Shown here one piece after another: positions 1 to 13,915 of a DNA stretch of 64,000 nucleotides. Each line of letters starts with the position of its first letter. Within the stretch, counting starts at the first letter, position 1. Origin of the DNA: Opeltia flavorubescens (taxonomy: Eukaryota > Ascomycota > Lecanoromycetes > Teloschistales > Teloschistaceae); the NCBI GenBank assembly GCA_000442125.1, contig KE546985.1, forward strand, positions 1 through 64,000, in the 5' to 3' direction. The position numbers and the translations under genes are program-made. The notes beneath the pieces are model-generated. The model did not search any database. It saw only the letters and a program-made list of their open reading frames with translations, and had not been told where the DNA came from.

Positions 1-44
1 AACCCTAACCCTAACCCTAACCCTAACCCTAACCCTAACCCTAA
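1..44. repeat. Telomere, seven CCCTAA units
   Basis: The window opens with AA followed by seven perfect CCCTAA units ending at base 44. This is the C-rich strand of the TTAGGG telomere used by most filamentous fungi, so the window starts at a left chromosome end. The array is short, probably because assembly stopped inside it. The next bases (TCAAAATAAT) begin unique subtelomeric sequence. Confidence 0.97.
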
Positions 45-175
45 TCAAAATAATTATACTTATTCCAGCGCGCTATATCACTTTAAGCTTCTAGAAGTCA
101 GTTCAACTCCGATATTATCAGGTGGTAATATTATAGCTTTTCTATCGCGTATATAGGAATAGCTACTATACTTTT
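45..175. other. Less mutated subtelomeric cap
   Basis: This stretch between telomere and AT-rich desert still contains CA and TG dinucleotides (for example in TATCACTT, AAGTCAGTTCAACTCC and TCAGGTGG), which are almost absent further in. It includes a copy of the interspersed palindrome at 111-134 in what looks like its unmutated form. I see no gene. The loss of CA/TG begins at about base 175. Confidence 0.6.
111..134 (+). repeat. Interspersed palindrome, telomere-proximal copy
   Basis: The copy reads GATATTATCAGGTGGTAATA and then TTAT. It keeps TCA and GGTGG where copies further in have TTA and GGTAA or GATAA. The differences are C to T and G to A in CA/TG contexts, as RIP would produce. It is the best single guide to the ancestral sequence, whose core I infer as ATTATCAGGTGATAAT, two ATTATC/GATAAT arms around AGGT. 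Confidence 0.75.
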
Positions 176-1430
176 TATTATCTAATAAAATTCGATAAAA
201 ACTAATTTATAAATTTTTATAAAATTAGGTAAATAAATTAAAAATAATTATAAAATAATAAATATTTTTTTATTTCTATAATCGATTGAACGCGTATAAT
301 ATATAAATATAAATTATATATTTTAAACTTTTATATAATAGCAACGCGAAAAAAATCAAATAATAATATTTATTTTATTATTATTAGGCTAATATTTTAT
401 TTATACGCGGGAAATTTTATTAATCGAAATATTCGAAAATTAAAAAATTATATATAATTAATAAAAATTATATAAAATAATTAAATCGATAATAAAATTA
501 TATTATAAACTAATAATATTGTAAAATTTTAAGTTATATATATATAATTATTTATATATTTTATAGTTATATAATTTTTTTTTATAATTTTATAAATTTA
601 TATAAACCGTTTATTTATTTAAATTTTTTTTTAAATAAATTCTATTTATTTTACTTTAATTTAATTTTATAAATTAAATAAACCTATTTAAATTTATTAT
701 AATATTTAAAATATAGATTTAATAGTTTTAATATCGAATAAATTTAATTTTATTTAAAGTTTTATTAAAAACTTCGCTTATTTTTAAAAAAAAACCTTCG
801 ATTTATAAAATTAACTAATTTTATATAATAAAAGTCGAGGTTTTATAATTTTATTTTTTATAACCGGTATATATAAATAAGTATAAAATTTAAATAAAAT
901 TATCGATTTTTATTAAAAAAATATTATCGAATAATAATATTAAAATTATTATATATACCTCGATAAAAGCTAAATAATAGGAAATCGGGTAGATTTTATT
1001 TTTTACGCTATCCAACTTTTATAAAATTATTTATAACGAGTTTAATTATTTTTTTAATTTTTAACTAAATAATATTATATTATCTAATTATTATTATAAT
1101 TATTATTAAGTATATTTAAATAAACTACGCGAGATTTAAATATAGACCGATAATATCGAATATAATAATAGAAAAAAGTAAAATTAATTTTTAAACCGGT
1201 CTAACCGGGGTTTTTTTTTTTTATTTCGAGTATAAAAAATACTTTATTAGTTTTTATAAATATTTAAATTTTTTTTTTAACCAATTTTTCTTTTTAAAAT
1301 AAAAAAAAAAAAAAATATATTTATTATTAAATAATAAAATTAGCCTATAGCTATTTAAATATATAATAAAATAAAAGCGTCGATAATATTAAATAATTAT
1401 ATTTATTATATAACTCGGGGGAGTTAATAT
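176..1430. other. AT-rich RIP desert, no gene seen
   Basis: This is almost pure A/T with short homopolymer runs and occasional CG. No reading frame of note, RNA gene or repeat boundary was found on either strand. A degenerate palindrome-like string (ATAATATTAAATAATTA, about 1,382-1,398) lies at the inner edge. Confidence 0.6.
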
Positions 1431-1435
1431 ATTAA

Positions 1436-1458
1436 ATTCCGTTATTCGGGCGAGTAGA
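1436..1458 (+). repeat. Conserved 18-bp repeat, copy 1
   Basis: ATTCCGTTATTCGGGCGA begins here and recurs almost unchanged at 13,893 and 16,583 although flanking DNA has diverged. It contains no CA or TG, which would protect it from RIP. Its centre CCGTTATTCGG can form a small hairpin. It may mark the start of a duplication unit. Confidence 0.7.
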
Positions 1459-4400
1459 TATTTCTCGACTTATTATAAAAGGTTATAGATTAGGAAAATA
1501 ACAAAAAAATAAAAAATAAAATATTTATTATTATTATTAATTTTTTTAAAATTTATAAAGATTTATAAAAATCCAAGTCTATTATTTTTAAAATAGATAT
1601 ATTTTTATTAGATAGATTAACCGTTCGAGGACCTAAATTAGTTTTATATAAATTTTAATACAAATAATAAAAAGGATTAGTTTAATAATTATATATTATT
1701 ATCTCGGTTAAAAATTATAATTAGATTTTTTACAATTTTCTATCCTCTTTTAAACCGCGGCGGGATTTTTTTATAAACGAAAATAAATATTATTAACTCT
1801 CGAATCTTTTTAATACCGCGTTTAAAAATATAATAAATTTAAAAATATAAATTTTTAACTAATAATTTAATTTTACCGCGCGGTATTAAATTTCGATATT
1901 TTTGCTAATTTATTAAACGGCGGTTTATAATTTATTTTTTTATTAATATTTTATTTTTATTAAAAAAAATAAAAAAATTATTTTTAACCGCGGATTTATT
2001 AAATATAATTTAATTTTTAATATCTTTTCCCGCAAATAATAATAATTTTAAGCGGAAATATTTTTTTAATAATATATTTTTAATAATAAACTATTTTAAT
2101 TATAATAATTTCCTTTTTTAATATAATTTTAAATTGACCTTTTAATATTTTATAAAGAAATTACTTTAATAAATATAACGAGTTTTTTTTTATTTATTTA
2201 ATTTATACTATCGCTTTAATAAAAATAAACTTTATTTTATTCAACCGATAATTAGAAGTATAATAAAGCTGGGCTTTTTTATATATAATTAAAAAGTTTA
2301 TTATAACCGCTAGAATTTTTTCGATAAAATAATAGAGTTAAAAATCCAAAAAGCCGTTTTATATTAATACTAATTTTAGAATTTCAATATATATTTCTAG
2401 TAGTAAAATAAAGAAGCGTAATATTTAAATTAACTGGGAACCTATTTTAATATTAGAGGTTATAAATATAAAAAACTCGAACTAATTAGCTAATCTATCA
2501 GCGTATAAAAAACGCTAAAAATAGCGAAAAGGGTAAATAGCCCCGATATTATTAAATAATAATATCTACTATCGCTGTATAAATATATAAAGCTATTAAT
2601 TAAAGAAAAAAAATAATCGAATTGCTATAATAAATAATATAAGGTATTAGAGAGCGGAAAAAAAGTAAAATAGTATAAAAATTAATAAACCGAATTTAAA
2701 TATTTCGATATAATAATATATCGTCTTATTTTAATTAAAACGCTAAATAAAGTAGTTTATATTATAATTAATAGCGGTCCCTATAATTCTATAATTAGGG
2801 CGGATTATATAACTAATACTATTATATTATTATAAATATTCCTCGGGGTAAAACTTTCCGTAAATATTTATATACTCGATTTTTTATACTATTTAATAAT
2901 CTAATTTTAAACGGTAAATTTTATATTAGAAACTCCCTTTTATAAATTAAAGATAGGCTATATTTTATTAATATATTCGTTATTATCTAATTACTTTAAT
3001 CTATTAAACTAGAATTGTTTAATAATTTAGAATATAACTATCTTTTTAAAGGCTTTTATATTATTTAAAAATATTTTTTAAATTAAATTTTTAAAAATCG
3101 AATATAGCTATTTTTAAAAATAATACTTTATAGTTATAAATAGCCCTAATATTATTAGATAATAAAATCGGGGATAAAAAAAGGAAATAATAAAATACGG
3201 GCTATATATACCCTAAATTAATAAAAAAATATTCTAAAAAAATTCAAAAGCTTAAAAATAACTAAATAATTAATTTAATAAAAGTCGAAATAAATTTTCG
3301 GGATAAAAAAATCCGGTTTTTAGGAAAGGCCTATTTTTTTAAAATAGATAGAATATAAATTAAAAATTATTAAATTTTTATTTAAAACTTTAATATAATA
3401 GATTTCGATTTATAATTTATATTCGAAAAAGTAAAATAATATAAATATTTTATATATTATAATTATTATCTATAATATAATTTCTTTTAAATAAATTTTT
3501 AGGGTAGTTATATTTATAAATAAAATATTACTAAAATATTTTTATTTACAATTATATAATTTTATTATTTCGATTTTATAGCTAATTGAATTTCTAATTA
3601 TAAAAGGCTGCCGACGAAATAAAAAAAAAAAAATAGCCTTAATATTATTAGGTAATAACGTTTTTAATTTATAAATAGCGCGAATTATTATAATCAAAAC
3701 TTTTTAACTAGAAAATTCTAAATAATAATAAAACTAGTCTTTATTTTTAGAAGTAGAAAAGAACTAATAACATTTAACCGAGTATTCTCGAAGTAATTTT
3801 TTCTATATTTTTACCTTTTAGTATATCGTTTATTATATCTAGAAAAAAAAAAATTATATATTCGATCTTTATTATACCCGCTAGTAACTAGGCTTTATTT
3901 AGCTTATAATAGTTTATAAATCGAATTTTTACTATTTTAACTAGTTTTATAGGCCGGATTTAACTAAATATTTCGTAGATATTCGGATTTTAACCTTTTT
4001 ATATATTTAAAAAAAATTATTATATAATAATTACAAGGACTTTTTAATCGCTTAAAATTAATAAAATAATACCTATTAGAATTTATAGTAGAGATTAAAA
4101 TATTAGAATATTTTATTATATACATTTTATTTATTCTAATTTTTTTTATATATTTTACTAAAAGCGGGAAACTGGTTTAAAAAAAAATTATAAAGGTTTT
4201 ATAAAATTTTTTAATTATTAGAATATTATTAAAGGTTTTTAGTTATATAATATTTAAAAAAATTCGAGGTTTGTAAAAAATTTTTACTAGTAAAAGATCT
4301 TTATACGGCTATTTAGCCGATAAAAATAAAAAAAATCCAATATTATTAGCTAATAAAATTGCTGGTCGCTAGAATATATAATATTTTAATATTATAAAAG

Positions 4401-7400
4401 TAGTAATTTTTAATAAATAACTAATCCTTGAATCTATTTAAAACCGCGACTAGAAATATTATAGATTTTAGTACTATAATCTTCTAAAATTAATAATTCG
4501 AACTTAACTATTCGATCTATAAATTTTACTTTTTTCTTGAAATCTAATTAAATAGCGGTTTATACTTTATTTTTCTATTAATATCTCGTTTTTACTAGAA
4601 AAAACAAAAAAGTTTTCTAATAATTCGGATTTATCGAAAACTATTATACCGCGTTTTATAATAACTATTATAAATTCTATAAAAACGAGTTAAAATAGGC
4701 TTTTATTTTATACTATATATTTCGCTTATTTTAAATTCACGTAATAATTAAAGTAATAAATATTTACGAGTTTATTTATATAAAAAAAAGTATTTTTATA
4801 AAAAAAAGTTTTAATTTATTAAATAGTAGGACCTATTATAATTTTAGTATTTACAGCTAGCCGCGAAAATAGGTAATAGCGATATTTTAATTTTAAAAAA
4901 TAGATTTTATAAAGTTTAAAGGATAAATTTAAAAAAAATTTAAAGGTAAACTTTAATTTAAATTTTTAAAAATAGAAAATAATATAATTTAAAAATATCG
5001 ATTCTAATTTTAAAATTATTTATAAAGTAGAACTATAATTTAATTTTATTTTTATTAATTAAACTCTCCGTTTAAATTATTACTATATTTAATTAGATAG
5101 TAGGTATTATAATAATATATTCGATAAATATAACCTTTTAAAGGCTCGAACTGCTAAATATTTTAAATTTTTCTATATTATAATAGCTTTTTATATTAGC
5201 TATAGCTGTATTAGACTAGACTATAAATATTATAATAATATACTCGATTAATAAAATTCCGGAAAAACGGTTAGAAAAGGTTTTATCCCTAAAAAAAATA
5301 TCGGTTAGTAAAGTATAATAAGGAGTTTCCTTTAATTTCTTGCTTATAAAAATTAAAAAATATTTTTTTAAAAAAGTTTTAATTATTTACTAATTAAATA
5401 AAGGATATATCGATATTATTAAATAATAAAATTATAAAAGCGTTTAACTATAACGGGTATAAAATTATTTAATAATATATTATAATTTTTTTAAATTATA
5501 TTTAAATTTTAAATATAGTATTGAAAATTATTTAAATAACCGCTTTTTATTTTTTTTTTATAAATTTTTATACGTTTTTTATTTTTTTCTAAAATTATTC
5601 TTTATAATCTAACTTTATTTTATTTAATATAAAAATCTAGTATAATATTATTATAACCTTTTTAAGCTATATTTAAAATTCGAAAAAAAATATTAAAAGT
5701 TATTTAAGCGGTAATTATTATAATATTATCTAATATAGTATTTTTTAAAGGCCGATTATTTTTATCGATATTATAGAATTAGATTTAATTAATATTTTCC
5801 TACTTTTTACATTTTATTATCTTATATACAAGTATTACTACCGGGTCGCTAGAATATATAAAATATATATATATATATAAAATCGGAAAAAACGCGATAT
5901 TATTAGATAATAATATTATAATAAAGCGATATTTTAACGGAAACGAATAATAGTAGAATAGGTACTAAAAATTAATAGTAATCGCGACTAGTAATAAAAT
6001 ATTAATAAGATTAATTAGAATTTAATATCGACTATTATATATTTAAAGTATTTATATATTAAAATAAATATCTAATATTTTTTCCGGACTTTTTTATTTA
6101 ATTTTAAACGATTTAGCTAATTGCTATTAGCTATTTAAAAGCTATACCTGCTTTATAATTCGTATACTACTAGCTACCGGGCTGAAAGTTTTAACTTTAG
6201 AAATAAAATTAGTGGTAGGTTTTAGTAAATCCTAATCAGGGGTTATATTATAAAATAATTTAAAGTTAATATTTTTCCGGATACCTAGTTTAATATATAT
6301 AATATCGAGGAAAAAAAGTTTTTTAAATTTACCCGGATTGTAGTATAGTAAATTAGGGTATAAAAAAAAAATTTATTATATTTTTATATCCCTGCTATTA
6401 AAGCTAGCTAATTAAAAAATTTTTTATATATTTATATTAATTATAATATACCTTTCGAATTTAATATATTTTTATACTAATATTATTAACTATTTAAACT
6501 CGATTAATATATTTTCGAAATTATAAATAACCGATAATATTTTAAAATTAATCGTTAGAAGATTTAAATTCCGGTTAATTAGATTTTATATCGAGTAAAT
6601 ATAATAATCTTCGATATTTATTTAAATATCGATTTAAAAAGGTTTAAAATAATAAAAAAACTCTTGTAATTTATCTAAACTAGATTATTAAAAGGTAACA
6701 GCCTGATAAAATCTAAATATAAAAGAATTAAAAAAAGATCGAAATTGGATATTTATAAATATATCTTTAACCGTTATAACCGAGACGGAAGCTATATATA
6801 AAAGCTAGCTAAATAATAAAGGTTGCCCCTAAATATAGATAGATTAATAGAATCGAGGAAATAGTAAAATTAAACTATAAAATCGGTATTAGAAATTAGA
6901 ATAAAAAGATAGGGAAAGAATATCTACTACCGAAAAAGCTTTTATATTATTAGCTAACGATATTTTAAATAATAAGCGGCTGCTAATTAAAAAAAAGGAG
7001 AATAAGCCTAATATTATTAGATAATAATATTTTTTATACTAGGTTTAAAAATTTAAAATAAAAGTTTATTCGGTAAATAATATTAGAGTAATTTTATTAG
7101 GATTTCTTTTTATTAACTGTAGTTAACTAAATTTTAATAGTTTAAAAAATAAAAAAAAAATAATAATAAACCGAAGTTATAAAATAATAGAATTAATATT
7201 ATTTAGAAATTATAATTATTAATTTTTTTAAAGTTATTTAAAAAAGATAAAATCGATATTTAAATTAAAATAAAAAACGGATTATCGGTTAATAAAATTA
7301 TATAAATATTAGAATTCTAGAATCAGCTTTATTTAAAATAATAGTAACTTTATTAGAATCCTTTTATATAGGTTTTAATAAGTTGAAATTTATAAAATAA

Positions 7401-10249
7401 CGAATTATATATAAATAACCGTATAATAGAATCGACGGTTTTTTAAAAAATAATAGAATTAAATTTAATAAATATTTTAAATAGACCTCGAATCTTATAA
7501 TAAATAATTAATAGAAATTAAAAATTAACCAGAATAGATTTAAAAAAAATAGAAAACTTATATAAAATAAATATTCGATTTCTTCGAATAAATTATAGTA
7601 TACTAAATTAGTATAATAGACGAAATAGTATAATAATAATAAAATCTATAATATTAATATAATCTATTTATTTATTATTTATATAAATATATTATCTATA
7701 GTTTTAAATTTATCTATAGCTCTTTTTTATAAATATTTCTTAAAATTTTTGTATTTAATAAATAGCTTATATATTTTAAAAAATAATTTTTTATTATTTA
7801 TTAGTATTTCTAGGAGAATTGGGTTATTTAAGAAAATACTATTATTATAATTTATAAATAGTATAACTATAAAAATTTTAAAAAAGATAATAATATATAT
7901 ATTATAAATAGACTATTTATTATTATAGAATTTAGGAGAAAAGAGTTTTAAAAATCTAATAGTAGATCGGAAGTAGAAAAAAAAAAAAGCCCGATATTAT
8001 TAGATAATAATATTTATCGCGGAACTAAAAGGTATTATATTAAGTAAATAAAATATTCAAAAAAATGGTATATATTAGCGATAAGAACGGTTTATCTCTA
8101 GCTAGATAAATAAGTACGTATTAATTTTATAACTAATTACTATTACTTTACTTTACTTTTTTATTTTAAAAAAAATTATTTTTTAATCGAGCTAATAAGT
8201 TATTTATAAATTTAAATTTATTTATTATTTTTTTCCGTAAACGTTTCTTTAATCTTTTAAATTTAAAAAATTTCTTAATAAATTTAGGGAATTGATATCG
8301 CTTTTATATTTTCAGGGAATCCTAGATATTTAAAGAAATAGTATCGTTATTATTTCCGGGTAGTACTATCCGATAGACGGAGAATAAAATAACCCCTCGT
8401 TTAATATATAAATAAGTAGAATTAATTATTATAAATCTAAAAAAATAGTTTTTTAAAGATATAATAGTAGATTAAAATAATATTTAAAAAAAAAATTTAA
8501 ATTTACGGGATTTATAATATAATATTAGATTATTTAAAAATTCAGGCGTATAAATAATATTATATTTCTTTTTATCGCGTATTAAAATTATATTTAAAGT
8601 AGCAAGTTATAGATATTTATATATATTAGCGTTCGTATAAAAATATATTATACCGTTAATAATAAGAGAAATAGGCAGAAACGCTATAATTATAGGCGAA
8701 AATAATAATAATTAGTATTTAAATAGAAATTAAGCCTAATATTATTAGATAATAAAGTCTTTTATTTAGCTAGAAGGTATTATTCTAGATAAATTTATTT
8801 TTTTAACGATTTCGCTATATATTTTAATAATAACTGGATTATTATCGATTTTAACGATTTCGGTTTAAATTATTAAAATTCCTATCTCTTTAATATTTTT
8901 ATAAAAAAAAATAAAGTTATTTTTCGAAATTCGATTCTTTAACGGCCGATAGCCTTATATAAAAATATAAAAAATAAAAAAGTCTATAATAACTATTTTA
9001 TAATTGCAAAATATATCGAGCGGATAAAAATTAATATAATAAATATAAAAAAAGGCGATAAATTTACTTTAAATATATATAAATTCGATATAATTTAGCG
9101 TTATATTCTATTATAGATATAGTTTTAATAGTATAAAAAATAGCTATAAGCGAAATATTATTATACGGGCTATTAACCCTCTTTATATTATTAGATAATC
9201 GTGCCTGTTTTCCTACGAAGATTATAATATAATATTAGATCGTTTAAAAGTTTAGCCGTTCGATTATTATCGAAATTATTTATAATCTAGAAAACAATAT
9301 ATATTTAAAAGATAATATATTATTTATTTAAATTTTTTTAAATTTATATCCCTATATTAAATAAAGTTTTAATTATATTTATTAAACCGATAAACTTTAA
9401 ATACCCGTTTATATTCAATTTCTTTATAACCGGATAAAATTAAATCCTATTCTTTTTTTATTATAATAATAATACTATTATATAGTTAGTAACTTCTATT
9501 CTAATTAGAAGCGGTAGATATACTAGTATACCCTAGTAGTACTAATTTAAAAGGAAGCCCCGATATTATTAAATAATAATTAATTGTTAGTAAAAATAAA
9601 TATATATAGATTTTTGTATTAAAGTACTTTTAATATAATTTCTTTTATATTTAACCCGCCGTATAAACTATTTAATATAATTTTGGTAATCTAATTTATA
9701 TATATAATTAAGGGGCAGTATTTTCTATACTTTAATTTCAAAAGGTCTAATTATAGATACTAGTACCTAGTAATATACTAGATATAGCCAGTTTTAAAGA
9801 CTATATTATAAATTTAGGTAAATTTTTAAAGTTACTGATTTTATTATATTTTATAATTATTATTTTATTATCGTACTATAATAGGTTTAAAAAAATTATT
9901 CCGCTATTATAATTAGTTATAAATATTCGAATATTTATATAAAAAGATTTACTAATTAATAGTTATAATAATTTTATTATTCGCTAATATAACTATTATT
10001 ACCGCTTTAATAGACTTCTTTCTATTTAATATATAGATAAACCCAATTTATAAATTATCTTTATACTTATATAAGATAAATAAATCCTTTATTTTATATT
10101 TAACCGGTAATTTCCGGTAGCTATTACTAGTTAAAATTACTAATATATATTCTAGTTTTAACCGAAGCCTCCTATTATAATTAATAAATAATAATACCTT
10201 TAATTATTATTAGAATTCGGGAAGATTATAAAAGAGTATTAGTTTTATA

Positions 10250-10860
10250 TAATAATAAAACCTACTAATCGTTTATCGAATAAATTATAGGCTGTAGCTA
10301 TAGGTAATATTAAAAGAAAACCCCCGGTTATTATTAAATAATAACTAACCTATATATTAATATCTATAACGGTAGGTATTTATTTATTTCTAGTCTAGTA
10401 TTTATAGTATAATTTCTTCTACGATCTCTTTAATCTACAAATACCTAAACTATTCTATTTATTTAACTATAGGTAATATCTAGAAAAAAATATTTTATAT
10501 ACCCCCCTTTTAATTAAAGTTATAGATAGTAAAAATATTTTTAGAATCTGGTTATCCTAAGTCGGCGATATCTTTACCGTTGCAGTATATCGGATATAAT
10601 AAAAAGGGTATAAAGGCACTTTTTAATACCCGGATATAATAATTATATTTAGCCCGAGGGATATTTTAATATAATAATCGAACTTAACCCTATTATAAAC
10701 TATTATTTAATATAACGATTAAAAAACCTTTAATTTAAAGATTTTATATATTATTAATTAATATAAACTATTTTAATCTAAAAATAGGAGGATATATTCT
10801 ATTTAAACCCGTTTATTATAATAATTTTATAGTAGAAAAGTAGATTTAAACTATCGGGTA
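10250..10860 (-). pseudogene. RIP-broken reading frame, unknown product
   Basis: Read on the minus strand from about 10,860 down to 10,250, one frame stays open apart from TAA/TAG codons that RIP can make from Gln or Trp. It has good local composition, for example the peptides KISLGLNIIIISGY and VPLYPFYYIRYTATVKISP near 10,570-10,690. It passes through the palindrome at 10,327 without a stop, there reading SYYLIITGG. I recognise no family. A related minus-strand stretch lies at about 19,440-19,560 in unit 2, so the gene belonged to the duplicated block. Ends are uncertain because ATG is lost; introns cannot be excluded. Whether it was ever a gene is inferred from the frame alone. Confidence 0.4.
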
Positions 10861-11275
10861 AGGTTTTAATATAATAACGCTTACTTTATATAATAATATT
10901 TAAATAATACCGAGTATAAAAATTTATATAATATAAAGTTAGTATAAACTTTATACTTAACGATATATTTAAAATTAACCGAAATTTTTATATAAATTTA
11001 GGAAATATATAGGGTTTAAAAATTAATAAAGGTCGAATAATAAAAAAAAAATTAAAAAAATAAAAGTAAAAAAAAAAAATTAAGTCGAAGATATTAAAAA
11101 GGATATATATAGTTAAAATATAATATTAAAAGAATAAAATTATATATTTACTAATCGAAAAGTTATATAAAAACGCTAGTTATAAAAAATTAAATATTAT
11201 TAAAAGTTTATATAGAGCGTATTAAAGTTATAATAAAATTATAAAATAAATATAGAATTTAATATACTAAAGCTT

Positions 11276-13860
11276 CTATATTATTAAATAATAATAACCT
11301 AAAATAGTAAATACGTTTGAAATAACCGCTAAAAGAACCGTTTCTAGAATTAGCGCCGATAGAGATATATATATAAGAGAGAAAGTTTTAATAAATAACT
11401 ATAAAAGGCTAATAATAAATTAAATTATATATATAATAGCGTTAGTATTAAATAGATAAGTATATATATTAAAAAATTTCTTTTTATAAAGATTATATTC
11501 TAGAAGGTAGTTTATTAAATATAAAGCCTAGTACTATCTATAAATAAACCTATAGCTGTAGATAATAAATAGAATATAGATAAAGCGAATATATAAGAAC
11601 GACCNTCTCTTTTAATAATAGTAATTTTTTAAAAAAAGCTATATAAACCTATATAATTTAGTTTAATAACTCGAAAAATCGAAAAAAATATTTAATAGAT
11701 TAGTAGTAGAAAAAACGAATTATATAAAAAAAAAAAAATAGCTTTAAAGCGCGGATATTAATAATCTCGAGTTATAATTTAAACCAGGACGTAAATAATA
11801 TAAAAAAGATTTTATATAAGCGGAGTATCGATAAATATTATATCCGAGTAGGAATACTATATATTAGCTAATATTTTTAAAATTCGAATATTTACTAATA
11901 TAATTATAATAGGGTCGTCCGGGTTATTAAAGCGGTTTATTATTTATTTTTTTTTAGTATTATTATAGTTTAATCGAATTGTTAAAAAGGGGAAGTTTAA
12001 ATATACTAGCTAAATTTTTATAAGCTAATATATTAAAGGCCGTTTATAGAGTATTAATAGTTTATATTTATTTTTAATATAGATATTATAGGCGATTTCA
12101 GCTAGTATATATAATTTACGAGATTTACCGTTTAGATATAACGCCTGGCTTAATTAATTTTATACGCAGTTAGTTAAAACTAGTAAAAGGCGGATATTAT
12201 TAAATAATAATATAGGGTTTAAAAGCGACTAAAAGTAATAGAGAATTTTACCGCGTGCGTAGGATATAGTATATTATATCTGATTAGATTGGAAAATAAA
12301 GAAGCGCTGTAGTTATAGGTCTGAAATTATTTATAAATATTTTAGGTTATATTCGGCTAGGTACTTGTAATAGAGTTAAAGTTTAGGTAGAAATTAATAT
12401 ATACGAGGCGGTAAAGTAGAGCGAGGTTATAAAGCGCCTTATAGGCTTTAACGTCCTTATTTTTACTAAAAATTACTATAGATATATAGTAGATTAGAAT
12501 ATTAATACTTTTAATTTTAATTAAAATTTTTTTTAAACGATTAGCTATTAAGTTAATTAAAATAAATAATTTTGAAATTTAAACGTTTAATTAGCGTTAA
12601 AGAAAGTACCGGTTTATTAAAAGCCCGATTTTATTAGATAATAATATAGTAAAAAAGATAATATATTTACTATAATATATACGTAGCTTTTAATTAAAAT
12701 TCTATATAATAAGCTAAGTAGCTAATATTATAAGAATAATAGATATAGCCTTTAAAAAATTTAAAAATAGTTAAAAGTTTTTATTAACGCGATTTTATTA
12801 AATAACGATATTATAATTAAAGGATAACTACTTACCTAAATTATTCTACAAAAAATAAAGTATTATTAGTAAAACCGAAATCTATAAGATTAATAACTAG
12901 TATATTATAGTAATAGGATAATTTATTAATAGCTATTAAAGCGATTAAAGCTTTTAAATAGCCGATATTATTAAATAACGTTTTTTTTAAGAGCTTGGAT
13001 ATAATATACTGCAGGATTGAATTACTAGTAGAAGAAAAAAAAGAAAATATATAGGGTATATAGAAAAAAATAAAAGATTCCGACGCCGTTATTAATATAT
13101 AAATAGATATAGAAATCGGTAAATATAAAAAAAAAGAAGTAGGAGAAAGAAAAAAAATTTATATATTTCTAATTTAATTAATAATCGCGCTAGTAAACGC
13201 TATATAATATAATATTTATTTAAAAAAAATAATAAATAAAAAAAATAATATTTAAATAAGTACTAAATAAATTAAAGGAAAAAGCTTATATTAACTAGTA
13301 AATACCGCGGTAAAGTAAAAGTTAAAATAAAGTAAAAATAAAAATAATACGAAAAATTAATATATCTCGCTCTATATAAAAATCGGATAAAATATTACTA
13401 AAATTAGATTAAAATAATATAAAGTTTAAACGAAACGGAATAAATATAATATAAAATTTAAATAATTACCGAGTAAATTATTATTAAAAACAGCTATAAA
13501 ATTATCTAGTAATAATATTAGCGATTATTAAAATATTTATAACTGTATTTTTTACAATATTTTAATCTATATTTTTATAAAAAATTATTTAGATATTATT
13601 GGATAATAGGACCTACTCCTATAATAATATTTATAGCTAGTTATAGAGGCAGACTATACCGCCGCTCAGGCCCTAAAAAAAGTATTTTATAAGGTTCGGG
13701 AAAAGAATTTAAAATAGCGTTAGAAATAAAAGCCAACTAAAACTTTAAAAAATATAAAAGATATAATTTAAAAATATTATTTTTAGAATTAAAATTATCT
13801 ATAAAGTAGAGTTATAAAATAGAGTTATTTTAAAAAATATCGATATTATTAAATAATAAG
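11276..13860. repeat. Three-copy module, copy A
   Basis: This is the best conserved part of unit 1, matched at 20,540-27,015 (copy B) and about 30,190-33,030 (copy C). Palindromes at 12,627, 12,790, 12,963 and 13,501 have partners at 25,903, 26,069, 26,242 and 26,823 in B and at 31,496, 31,660, 31,833 and 32,399 in C, with nearly the same internal spacing (166-176 bases between consecutive members of the first three). A and C lack the helicase relic that splits copy B. I identified no gene inside copy A. Confidence 0.7.
11605..11605. other. Ambiguous base (N)
   Basis: A single N interrupts the sequence in GACCNTCTC. Nothing around it suggests a gap of known size. It is probably an unresolved base call in the assembly. 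Confidence 0.9.
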
Positions 13861-13892
13861 ATCTAGTTAAAAAGGAAGAGGGAAATATATTA

Positions 13893-13915
13893 TATTCCGT
13901 TATTCGGGCGAATAG
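13893..13915 (+). repeat. Conserved 18-bp repeat, copy 2
   Basis: ATTCCGTTATTCGGGCGA is identical to copies at 1,436 and 16,583. It lies about 30 bases after the palindrome copy ending at 13,860, and I use it as the approximate border between unit 1 and unit 2. Confidence 0.7.

Larger units (their letters stand above)
1436..13890. repeat. Subtelomeric duplication, unit 1
   Basis: This is a RIP-degraded segment whose parts recur in the same order further right. Matches read by eye are 1,436-1,458 with 13,893 and 16,583; about 6,330-6,440 with 17,400-17,510; about 9,219-9,300 with 18,960-19,040; about 10,620-10,730 with 19,440-19,550; 11,300-11,600 with 20,560-20,860 and 30,240-30,450; 12,193-13,520 with parts of 22,600-26,850 and 31,040-32,420. 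The palindromes lie at matching places in each copy. Apart from the minus-strand frame at 10.25-10.86 kb I could not assign genes here. Divergence is high, so edges are approximate. Confidence 0.65.
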
